Shown here: piece after piece, positions 44,163-51,189 of the stretch | How the letters are laid out: every line of letters starts with the position of its first letter | How positions within the stretch are numbered: position 1 is the stretch's first letter | Source: Leifsonia aquatica | GTDB lineage: Bacteria; Actinomycetota; Actinomycetes; Actinomycetales; Microbacteriaceae | Direction: 5' to 3' | NCBI RefSeq assembly: GCF_014190775.1 | Contig: NZ_JACHVP010000001.1 | Location: forward strand, 496,001 to 560,000 | Length of the DNA: 64,000 bases | The notes under the pieces: model-generated | The model's input: the letters and a program-made list of their open reading frames with translations, nothing else | Databases searched by the model: none | Told to the model about the DNA's origin: nothing | Position numbers and translations under genes: made by a program

Positions 44163-45233
44163 TCAGGTGAGCACGTCGCCGAGGTCGTAGGCCAGCGGAC
44201 GGTCGAGCTGCTCGAAGGTGCACGATCGCGCCTCCCGGTCGAGGCGCCAGCGCTCGAACTGCGCCGTGTGGCGGAACCGCATCCCCTCCATCTGGTCATA
44301 CCGCACCTCCAGGACCCGCTCGGGACGCAGCCGCACGAACGACACGTCCTTGCCGGCGGAGAACCGGCTGCGCTCCGTCTCGCCCTTCACGGCCTCGCCC
44401 GATTCGTCGCGTTCGACCAGCGGTTCCAGCTCGTCGATGAGCGCGAGCCGGGTCGCGTCGCTGAAGGCCGAGACGCCGCCGACGTTGCGGAGCGTGCCGT
44501 CGGCGTCGTAGAGGCCGAGCAGCAGGGAACCGACACCGCGGCCGCTGGCGTGGATGCGGTAGCCGAGCACCACGACGTCGGCGGTGCGGTGGTGCTTGAT
44601 CTTCAGCAGTGTGCGTTTGTTGGGGGCGTACGGCCCGGCGAGCGGCTTGGCGACGACGCCGTCGAGCCCCGCGCCCTCGAACTCGACCAGCCACTCGCGG
44701 GCGAGGTCCACATCGGTGGTGGTCCGGGTGAGGGCGATCGGCGCTGGGAGGTCGGCGGCGAACTCCTCCAGCGCTGCACGGCGCTCGCCGAAGGGACGGT
44801 CGAGGTACGACTCGTCGCCGAGGGCGATCAGGTCGAACGCGATGAAGGTGGCGGGCGTCTCCTCGGAGAGGAGCTTCACGCGGCTCGCAGCGGGGTGGAT
44901 GCGTTGCGACAGTGCTTCCCAGTCGAGCCGCTGGCGCCCGCTCTCGCCGGTCGGAACGACGATCTCGCCGTCGAGCACGCACGGCCCGGGCAGCAGCCGG
45001 CGGAACGCCTCGACCAGCTCCGGGAAGTACCGGGTCAGCATCTTGGAGCCACGGCTGCCGATCTCGACCGTACCGATGGTCTCCCCGTCGCCGGGCTCTG
45101 CGTACACGATCGCCCGGAAGCCGTCCCACTTCGGCTCGTAGCTGAGACCGCCCTCCACCGAGTCCGGGTCGGGGACCGTGGGCACGGCCTTGGCGAGCAT
45201 CGGTGCGACGGGGGAGTCCGGACTGGGGCGCAT
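44163..45233 (-). CDS. ATP-dependent DNA ligase (LigC/LigD ligase-domain type)
   Basis: 356 residues. Adenylation domain with nucleophile Lys35 in motif I (YEPKWDGFRA), motif III-like LDGEIVVP, motif IIIa FIAFDLIAL, motif IV GLDGVVAKP and motif V KRTLLKIKHHRTADVVVLGY. An OB-fold follows (from about residue 235), ending in motif VI-like RPERVLEVRYDQ. Size and motifs match the two-domain ligases of the bacterial LigC/LigD group. The start is the ATG at 45233. Convergent with the PolDom gene, so the two form a split end-joining pair. Confidence 0.92.
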   Translation of the reverse strand: MRPSPDSPVAPMLAKAVPTVPDPDSVEGGLSYEPKWDGFRAIVYAEPGDGETIGTVEIGSRGSKMLTRYFPELVEAFRRLLPGPCVLDGEIVVPTGESGRQRLDWEALSQRIHPAASRVKLLSEETPATFIAFDLIALGDESYLDRPFGERRAALEEFAADLPAPIALTRTTTDVDLAREWLVEFEGAGLDGVVAKPLAGPYAPNKRTLLKIKHHRTADVVVLGYRIHASGRGVGSLLLGLYDADGTLRNVGGVSAFSDATRLALIDELEPLVERDESGEAVKGETERSRFSAGKDVSFVRLRPERVLEVRYDQMEGMRFRHTAQFERWRLDREARSCTFEQLDRPLAYDLGDVLT

Positions 45234-45312
45234 GCCTCGATCTTCCCGCGTGCGCCGGAGCAGGGGAAGGGCGCGCTGTCTGGATGTCGGCTTCGAGGTC
45301 GGGAACCCGCAG

Positions 45313-45340
45313 TTGAGCTTAGGTAAGCCTGCCCTATACT
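45313..45340 (+). promoter_or_regulatory. Promoter with DtxR/IdeR-type iron box
   Basis: TTGAGC (45313-45318), a 16-bp spacer and TATACT (45335-45340). The 19-mer TTAGGTAAGCCTGCCCTAT (45319-45337) fills the spacer and matches the DtxR/IdeR consensus (TTAGGTTAGCCTAACCTAA) at 15 of 19 positions. Iron-loaded regulator would shut the promoter off. The start codon lies about 10 bp after the -10, so the mRNA is nearly leaderless. Confidence 0.8.
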
Positions 45341-45350
45341 CGAAAGCGAG

Positions 45351-45815
45351 ATGCACCGACCCGACCATTCCTCCCACACCGCCGAGACGGCGCACCACGA
45401 TGACCGCGTGCAGTTCCTCGTGGTGGGCGACGAGACCTCCCTTTCCGAGGTCGAGGCCGAGCTCGCTCTGCTCCCGCTCTGCGCTCGCGGCCGCGTGTTC
45501 CTGGAGGTGGAGGACGCCGACCACATCGCGCCGATCTCCGCCCCGATCCGCATGACGGTGACCTGGCTGACGCGCGCGACGCGCTCCGGCCGTCCCGGGA
45601 CCGGTGAGCGTTGCGCCCGCGGCGCGGCGGCCACCCGTGCGGTGCGCGCGTGGGCGACGGAGATGCTGTGCGATGGTCCCGGCGCCACTCAGGCGATCGT
45701 GACCGGCGGCTTCTCCCTCGTGACCGAGGTGCGCGAGCTGCTCCAGGCGGAGGTCGGGATGGATCGCGACGCGGTCGTCACACCGGAGCGCCCACACCGA
45801 CCAGCGTCTGTGTGA
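45351..45815 (+). CDS. Stand-alone siderophore-interacting protein (SIP) domain
   Basis: 154 residues. After a polar N-terminus the sequence follows the C-terminal NAD(P)-binding half of siderophore-interacting ferric reductases: FLVVGDETSLSEVEAELALLPLCARGRVFLEVEDA, then VTWLTRATRSG and ATRAVRAWA. The FAD-binding N-terminal barrel of full-length SIP proteins is missing, as in the short SIP proteins often listed in actinobacteria. Control by an iron box directly over the promoter supports a role in iron acquisition. Its 3' end overlaps the convergent SDR gene by 38 bp. Confidence 0.82.
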   Translation: MHRPDHSSHTAETAHHDDRVQFLVVGDETSLSEVEAELALLPLCARGRVFLEVEDADHIAPISAPIRMTVTWLTRATRSGRPGTGERCARGAAATRAVRAWATEMLCDGPGATQAIVTGGFSLVTEVRELLQAEVGMDRDAVVTPERPHRPASV

Positions 45816-46683
45816 CCGTCCAGAGGTCGCGCCCGAGCTGTGCGTCCTTCGCTTGCGCCGTGGTGGCTCCGTTGACGGTGAACCGGTCGAAGTAGGTCCC
45901 GCTGGGTGCGAGCACCGGTGACTCCGCCGCCAGCCTGACCAGCGGTGCCGCCCCTTCCTCGACCGGGATGCCGTACGTGCCGCGGGTCACGAGCGCGCCG
46001 AAGCGGATCAGCGGAGAGGTGCGCCCGAAGTTCGTGGCGATCGTCCCCGGATGGAACGAGTACGCCGTCACACCCGTCCCGGTGAGGCGTTCGGCGAGCT
46101 CGACCGTGAACAGGATCGTCGCGAGCTTGGCCGTGCCGTAGGCCCGCCAGCCGCCGGCCCAGCGGCGGCGCTCCCAGTCGAGGTCGTCCAGGCGGAGGCT
46201 GCCGAACCGGTTCGCGAGGCTGGCGGTATTGACGACCCGCACGTCGCGGCCGAGGGCCGCCGTCTCCTCCAGGCGCGGGCGGAGCAGGTGGGTGAGCAGG
46301 AATGGCGCCAGGTGGTTGTTCTGGATCGTGCGCTCGTGCCCGTCGATGGTCAGCTCACGCCGGTGGTTGAGGCCGCCGGCGTTGTTCGCGAGCACATCGA
46401 TCGTCTCGTACCGGTCGAGCAGTGCATCCGCGAGGGCTCGCACGTCGTCGAGCCGTTCGAAGTCGGCGAGGAACGGCGTCGCCCCGATCCGCTCGGCGAT
46501 CGCCCGCGTGCGCTCCGGGTTGCGCCCGACGACCGCGACCTCGTTGCCGAGGGCAGAGAGCTGCTCGGCCGCGACCGTGCCGATCCCGGAGCTCGCTCCG
46601 GTGAGCACGATGGTGCGGCGCCGCGATGCGCCCTCCGCCCGCTTCGACTGCTCCGTCTGCTCCGCTTCGGCCGCGTCGCTCAT
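45778..46683 (-). CDS. SDR family oxidoreductase (retinol-dehydrogenase-like)
   Basis: 301 residues. TGASSGIG cofactor loop (28-35), basic GRNPERTR after strand 2 (favouring NADP), NNAG at 100-103, Ser155 (VNTAS), Tyr182 and Lys186 (YGTAK). The ELTIDGHERTIQNNHLAPFLLT segment and the FHPGTIATNFGR loop are typical of the retinol-dehydrogenase/WW-oxidoreductase-like group. A polar 22-residue N-terminal tail precedes the fold. Its ATG overlaps the stop of the HExxH mini-protein by 4 bp. Substrate unknown. Confidence 0.88.
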   Translation of the reverse strand: MSDAAEAEQTEQSKRAEGASRRRTIVLTGASSGIGTVAAEQLSALGNEVAVVGRNPERTRAIAERIGATPFLADFERLDDVRALADALLDRYETIDVLANNAGGLNHRRELTIDGHERTIQNNHLAPFLLTHLLRPRLEETAALGRDVRVVNTASLANRFGSLRLDDLDWERRRWAGGWRAYGTAKLATILFTVELAERLTGTGVTAYSFHPGTIATNFGRTSPLIRFGALVTRGTYGIPVEEGAAPLVRLAAESPVLAPSGTYFDRFTVNGATTAQAKDAQLGRDLWTVTQTLVGVGAPV

Positions 46684-47081
46684 CGGTATCCGCCCTTCTC
46701 GAGGCCCGCCTCGATCTCGAATCGATTGCGCAGGGGGTCGCGCCCGGACAGCAGGTAGAGCAGCGGGAACACCATCCCGTAGCGCTGCCACTGCCGCTTG
46801 TGCACGGCCTCGTGCTCGAGGATGTCGTCGCTCACGTTCTGGTCGGTGAGGTAGCACTGGCCGACGCACGATCCGCCGCGGCCGAACGTCCGCGGGGGCA
46901 TCCCGCGGAAGACGAAGAGCCCGGCGCGGCGCTCGACCCGGCCGGTGCTCCAGATGAAGCCCCAGGTCAGGCCGACGGCCGTGGCGTAGAGGTAGCCCAG
47001 CCAGCTGATCGGCGAGTCGAACAGCAGGCGGCCCAGTGCGCTCCGGTCGATCGCGTCGCCGATCCGGTCGCGGGTGCTCAC
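46680..47081 (-). CDS. Small membrane-associated protein with an HExxH metallopeptidase-like motif
   Basis: 133 residues from a GTG overlapping the upstream stop by 4 bp (GTGA). A hydrophobic segment (about residues 25-45) and a GGSCVGQCYLTD motif (Cys72, Cys76) precede HEAVH (90-94), then another hydrophobic stretch and RNRFEIEAGLEKGGY. The order HExxH ... N-x-F-E-x-E-A resembles the zinc site of small gluzincin-like peptidases, where a downstream Glu is the third ligand. Similar short actinobacterial proteins are often labelled Fe-S oxidoreductase, which the sequence does not support. Coupled to the flavin reductase and SDR genes. Confidence 0.75.
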   Translation of the reverse strand: MSTRDRIGDAIDRSALGRLLFDSPISWLGYLYATAVGLTWGFIWSTGRVERRAGLFVFRGMPPRTFGRGGSCVGQCYLTDQNVSDDILEHEAVHKRQWQRYGMVFPLLYLLSGRDPLRNRFEIEAGLEKGGYR

Positions 47082-48529
47082 GAGGTGGGCCGGCCGTAGG
47101 TCTCGAGCAGACGCAGCCAGACCTCGCTGATCGTCGGATACGACGGCACCGCGTGCCACAGCCGGGACAGCGGCAGCTCGCCGACGACCGCGATGGTTGC
47201 CGAGTGCAGCAGCTCACCGACGTCCTGACCGACGAACGTGACGCCGAGCACGACCTGGCGGTCCTCGTCGACGACCATGCGCGCCTGGCCCTCGTAGTTG
47301 TCCGAGGCGATGGAGGCCCCGCTCACCGAGCCGATCTGGTAGTCGACGACGCGGATGCGGTAGCCGGCCTTCTCCGCCGCGGCAGCGGTCAGCCCGACCG
47401 ACGCGACCTCGGGGTCGGTGAAGGTCACCTGCGGCACGGACCGGTGGTCCGCGGTCGCGACGTAGGTTCCCCACGGTTCCAGGGAGACGTCCGTGCCGTG
47501 GGCGCGTGCCGCGATCGCGTCGCCGGCCGCGCGGGCCTGGTACTTGCCCTGGTGGGTGAGCAGTGCGCGGTGGTTGACGTCGCCGACACCGTAGAGCCAG
47601 CCGCCGTCGACCGCCGGCTCGCCGTCGGCGCCGACCACGCGCATGCTGTCGTCGACCTGCAGCCAGCCGCCGTCATCGAGCCCGAAGGCGTCGAGGCCGA
47701 GGCCCGACGTGCGGGGGAGGCGCCCGGTCGCGACGAGGAACTCGTCCGTCTCGATCGTGCTGCCGTCGTCGAGCACGATGCGGAACCGGTCACCGTCGAT
47801 CCGCTCGACCGAGGTCGGGGAGACGTCGAGGTGCACGTTCGCGCCCAGCTCGCGCAGCGACGTCGTCACGGCCTCGCCGGCGAACGGCTCGTCGTTCGCC
47901 AGGAGCGCGCCGCGGGAGATGAGGTGGACCTCGGTGCCGAAGCCCGCGTACGCCGTGGCCATCTCGACCCCGACGACTCCGCCGCCGAGGATCGCCAGGG
48001 ACACCGGCACGCGCTGCACGCTCGTCGCGTCGCGGCTCGTCCAGGGCTCGCTGTCGCGCAGTCCGGGGATGTCCGGGAGGAGGGCGGCGGAGCCGGTGCT
48101 GACCGCGACGGCGTGCTTCGCCGTCAGCACGGTGACCGTGCCGTCCTCCGCGGTGACCGTGACCTCTTTCGGGGCGGTGATGACCGCCCAGCCGCGCACC
48201 AGGTCGATCCCGGCGCTCTCGAGCCAGGAGACCTGGCCGTCGTCCTTCCAGTCGCTGGTCATCTGGTCGCGGCGCTTGAGCACCGACTCGACGTCGAGCG
48301 GTCCGGTGATCGCCTCGCGCGTCCCGCCCACCCGGGACGCCGCCCGGAGCAGGGCGCCGCTGCGCAGGAGGGCCTTGGAGGGCATGCACGCCCAGTAGGA
48401 GCACTCGCCGCCGACCAGCTCGGCCTCGACGATCACGGTGCGCATCCCGCCCTGCACGGCGCGGTCGGCGACGTTCTCGCCGACCGCGCCGGCCCCGATC
48501 ACGATGACGTCGTACTCCGTGCTGGTCAT
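47078..48529 (-). CDS. Pyridine nucleotide-disulfide oxidoreductase (Lpd/MerA-like)
   Basis: 483 residues; ATG with AAGGAGA upstream. FAD loop GAGAVGENVA (12-21), redox-active disulfide Cys43-x4-Cys48 in GGECSYWACMPSK, NAD(P) loop LGGGVVGVEMA, the second FAD motif YGVGDVN, and a C-terminal dimerisation domain with HAVPSYPTISE supplying the His-Glu pair. All catalytic parts are present. The SYWA insert between the Cys pair sets it apart from true dihydrolipoamide dehydrogenases (usually LNVG), so a low-molecular-weight-thiol, quinone or metal-reducing role is as likely. It lies between a crotonase gene and the HExxH gene. Confidence 0.88.
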   Translation of the reverse strand: MTSTEYDVIVIGAGAVGENVADRAVQGGMRTVIVEAELVGGECSYWACMPSKALLRSGALLRAASRVGGTREAITGPLDVESVLKRRDQMTSDWKDDGQVSWLESAGIDLVRGWAVITAPKEVTVTAEDGTVTVLTAKHAVAVSTGSAALLPDIPGLRDSEPWTSRDATSVQRVPVSLAILGGGVVGVEMATAYAGFGTEVHLISRGALLANDEPFAGEAVTTSLRELGANVHLDVSPTSVERIDGDRFRIVLDDGSTIETDEFLVATGRLPRTSGLGLDAFGLDDGGWLQVDDSMRVVGADGEPAVDGGWLYGVGDVNHRALLTHQGKYQARAAGDAIAARAHGTDVSLEPWGTYVATADHRSVPQVTFTDPEVASVGLTAAAAEKAGYRIRVVDYQIGSVSGASIASDNYEGQARMVVDEDRQVVLGVTFVGQDVGELLHSATIAVVGELPLSRLWHAVPSYPTISEVWLRLLETYGRPTS

Positions 48530-48584
48530 GCTGTCTCCTTCTGTCGTGTCGGGCTGTCGTGTCGAGCTGGCTGCGGTGCGGGGG

Positions 48585-49370
48585 TCAACGGCCGACGAAC
48601 CGCGCCTCGGTGCGGGAGAGGAAGGCCTCCATGCCGATGCGGGCGTCCTCGCTCGTGACGAGCCGCACCAGCGTCGGCTGCAGCTCCGCTTCCGCTGCCG
48701 CGTCGCCCTCGCGCACGGCGCGCTTCGCGTTGGCCAGCGCCGCCTGCACGGCGAGCGGCGCCTGCGCCGCGATCCGCTCGGCGATGGCGAGCGCGCGGTC
48801 GAACTGCTCGCCGTCGTCCACGACCTCCTGCACGAGGCCGATGCGATGGGCCTCGGCGGCATCGAAGGTGTCGCCGGTCAGGATGTAGCGCATGGCGTTG
48901 CCCCACCCGACGGCGCGCGGGAAGCGCAGCGTCGCGCCGCCGAACGGCAGGATGCCCCGGGTGACCTCGATCTGGCCGAAGGTCGTCGCGCGCGCGGCGA
49001 CGGTGATGTCGGACGCCAGGATGAGCTCGATACCGAGCGTGAGGCACGTGCCCTGGACGGCGACCACGACCGGCTTCGTCAGGGACGTCCCCGAGACCTG
49101 CCAGGGGTCGAGACCGCCCTCGCGGACGAACGAGAGTCCGTCGGGCCCGATCCGCGGTCCGAGGTCGGCGAGGTCGAGCCCGGCCGTGAAGTGGTCGCCG
49201 ACCGCGTGCACGAGTCCGACCCGCAGATCCGGATCCCGCTCCAGTTCGCCGTACGCGTCGGCGAGCGCGGAGAGCAGCTCGTAATCGGCGGCGTTGCGCT
49301 TCTCGGGGCGGTTGAAGCCGATGAGCAGGACATGGCCCCTGCGCTCGGTGCGGATCTTGGGTTCGCTCAT
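48585..49370 (-). CDS. Enoyl-CoA hydratase/isomerase (crotonase) family protein
   Basis: 261 residues from the ATG at 49370 (an ATG at 49406 is possible; both have weak ribosome sites). Crotonase fold: NRPEKRNAADYELLSALADA, oxyanion-hole FTAGLDLADL, a second oxyanion segment GTCLTLGIELILASDI, then FGQIEVTRGILPFGGATLRFPRAVG. The catalytic Glu expected in hydratases near PEVKLGIIP-type segments is here EVTRGILP, so a Glu is present. The reaction (hydratase or isomerase) cannot be fixed. The gene sits 22 bp after the arginase-like gene, in a run of seven minus-strand genes. Confidence 0.88.
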   Translation of the reverse strand: MSEPKIRTERRGHVLLIGFNRPEKRNAADYELLSALADAYGELERDPDLRVGLVHAVGDHFTAGLDLADLGPRIGPDGLSFVREGGLDPWQVSGTSLTKPVVVAVQGTCLTLGIELILASDITVAARATTFGQIEVTRGILPFGGATLRFPRAVGWGNAMRYILTGDTFDAAEAHRIGLVQEVVDDGEQFDRALAIAERIAAQAPLAVQAALANAKRAVREGDAAAEAELQPTLVRLVTSEDARIGMEAFLSRTEARFVGR

Positions 49371-49392
49371 GGATCCCAAGCTACCCGCCGCG

Positions 49393-50337
49393 TCAGAGGG
49401 CGTCATCCGGGAGGTCGGGATCTGTGGAGGCGTGCCGTGGCCCGGCCCCTGTGGATGACGACGTGCTGCTGGAGGCCGCGGGTCCGCCGCTGCCGATCGG
49501 GCCCGTCAGCGCACCGAGGATGCGCAGGATCACGGGCATATCGCGTCCCGCCGCCTCCGGCGACTCGGGAGCGAACTCGGTCACCCCCGCCCCGGCGAGC
49601 TCGAACCGCGCCCGCAGCGCCCGGATGGCATCGCACAGGGCGGCCGGCGTCACCCCGAACGGCTCGGGGTAGCCGATGCCGTCGATGTGCGCCGGATCGA
49701 GCACGTCGAGGTCCACATGCACGTACACGGCCGTCGCACCGGTCGCCTCGACGGCGCGGACGACGGCGTCCGCGTCATCCAGCTCGCCGGGCGCGACGAC
49801 CCGGATCCCGGCGCGATCCACGAACGCGGACTCGCCGTCGTCCAGCGACCGGGTGCCGGCGAGCACCAGGTTCGCGGCCGGCAGCCGCGCCGCGCCGGCC
49901 GAGGCCAGGCCGTCCGGTCCGTCGCCGAGCAGCGCCCGCGCCACCATCCCGTGGAAGGCTCCGGAGGGCGAGGTCGACACGTTGTTGAGGTCGCCGTGGG
50001 CGTCGAACCACACGACCGCCACGGCGCCGCTGGGATGCGCCGCGACGGCGTGCTGCACACTCGCGAGGTCGGCGGCGCAGTCGCCGCCGACCGTCACGAC
50101 CGGCGCCTCGAGCAGGGAGAGCTCTGCCGTCGCCAGCTCACGGACGAGGGTGAGCGATGAGAACCGGTGCACGCCGGTGCCCAGCGCGTCGCCCGCCGCG
50201 GAGGGCACGGAGACCGTGTGGGTGGCGCTCGCCGGCAGATCGCCGCGGATGGCCTCCGCACCGTCGATCAGCCGCATGGCGCGCGACGATCCCGAGCCCT
50301 GCCACTGCGGAACGACCAGGAAGGATGCTGCAGTCAC
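49393..50337 (-). CDS. Arginase/agmatinase-superfamily protein with an altered metal site
   Basis: 314 residues from a GTG 7 bases after the pspA stop. Ureohydrolase fold with DAHGD (Asp112, His114, Asp116) and DLD (Asp209, Asp211 in HVDLDVLDP). The first ligand motif, normally GGDHS, reads GGDCAAD, so Cys87 stands where a Mn-binding His is expected. A Ser/Gly-rich tail (about 285-305) follows the catalytic domain. Because of the Cys change, the substrate and metal cannot be inferred from the family; guanidino-compound hydrolysis is the default. Related actinobacterial proteins with GGDC exist, so this is probably a subgroup and not decay. Confidence 0.82.
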   Translation of the reverse strand: MTAASFLVVPQWQGSGSSRAMRLIDGAEAIRGDLPASATHTVSVPSAAGDALGTGVHRFSSLTLVRELATAELSLLEAPVVTVGGDCAADLASVQHAVAAHPSGAVAVVWFDAHGDLNNVSTSPSGAFHGMVARALLGDGPDGLASAGAARLPAANLVLAGTRSLDDGESAFVDRAGIRVVAPGELDDADAVVRAVEATGATAVYVHVDLDVLDPAHIDGIGYPEPFGVTPAALCDAIRALRARFELAGAGVTEFAPESPEAAGRDMPVILRILGALTGPIGSGGPAASSSTSSSTGAGPRHASTDPDLPDDAL

Positions 50338-50344
50338 CGGGCGG

Positions 50345-51115
50345 TCACTGCCCCGGGGTGTAGGGAGCGGAGGGAGCAGGGTCGGCCGTGACCGCCGGCT
50401 GCGCTCCACCGGTCTTGAGCGCGGCGAGGCGGGCCTCCACCTCGGTCAGCTCGCCGAGGTCGTCCAGGTCGTTGAACTGGGCGTCGAGGCTCGACGCGGC
50501 CAGCTCCTGGGCGCCGCGGACGCGGGCCTCCTCGCGCCGGATCTTCTCCTCGAAGCGCGAGACCTCGCTCGTGGGGTCGAGGATGTCGACGCTCTTGACC
50601 GCGTCGATGACCTGCGCCTGCGCCTGTGCGCTCTTCGCGCGCGCGATCAGCTCCGACCGCTTGCTCTTGAGCTGCTCGAGCTTCTCCTTCATGCCGTTCA
50701 GGCCCGACTTGAGCTTGTCGACGACCTCGGTCTGGGCGGCGATCTGCGGCTCGGCGGCCTTCGCCTCGTTCTCGGACGAGATCTGCCGCTGCAGAGCGAC
50801 CTTGGCCAGGTTGTCGAACTTGTCGGCGTTCGCGGTGTCGCCGGAGGAGCGGTAGGTGTCGGCCTGCTTGCTCGCGGCGAGCGCCTTGCGGCCCCAGTCC
50901 TCGGCGGCCTCCACGTCTTCGCGGTGGTCGTCTTCGAGTAGCCGCAGGTTGCCGATGGTCTCGGCGATGGCGCTCTCGGCGTCGGCGATGCTGTTGGTGA
51001 AGTCGCGGACCATCTGGTCCAGCATCTTCTCCGGATCCTCCGCCTGGTCGAGGAGGGAGTTGATGTTCGCTTTCAGGAGCTGCGAGATGCGCCCGAAGAT
51101 GGACTGCTTTGCCAT
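50345..51115 (-). CDS. pspA: PspA/IM30 family membrane-stress protein
   Basis: 256 residues. Almost entirely helical and charged, with the PspA opening SIFGRISQLLKANINSLLDQAEDPEKMLDQMVRDF, then long coiled coil (about 30-215). It belongs to the ESCRT-III-like family that coats and stabilises damaged inner membrane. A Pro-rich tail (PAPSAPYTPGQ) ends the protein. Start ATG with AAAGGAAG upstream. It follows the TPM-domain gene by 74 bp in the same direction, a pairing common in actinobacteria that suggests joint action at the membrane. Confidence 0.93.
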   Translation of the reverse strand: MAKQSIFGRISQLLKANINSLLDQAEDPEKMLDQMVRDFTNSIADAESAIAETIGNLRLLEDDHREDVEAAEDWGRKALAASKQADTYRSSGDTANADKFDNLAKVALQRQISSENEAKAAEPQIAAQTEVVDKLKSGLNGMKEKLEQLKSKRSELIARAKSAQAQAQVIDAVKSVDILDPTSEVSRFEEKIRREEARVRGAQELAASSLDAQFNDLDDLGELTEVEARLAALKTGGAQPAVTADPAPSAPYTPGQ

Positions 51116-51189
51116 GTGCTCTTCCTTTCCTCTCCCCCCGAAGGAGGCGTCTCCCGCCCCGGGTGGGGCGCTGGGTCCGTCTGGTGCGT

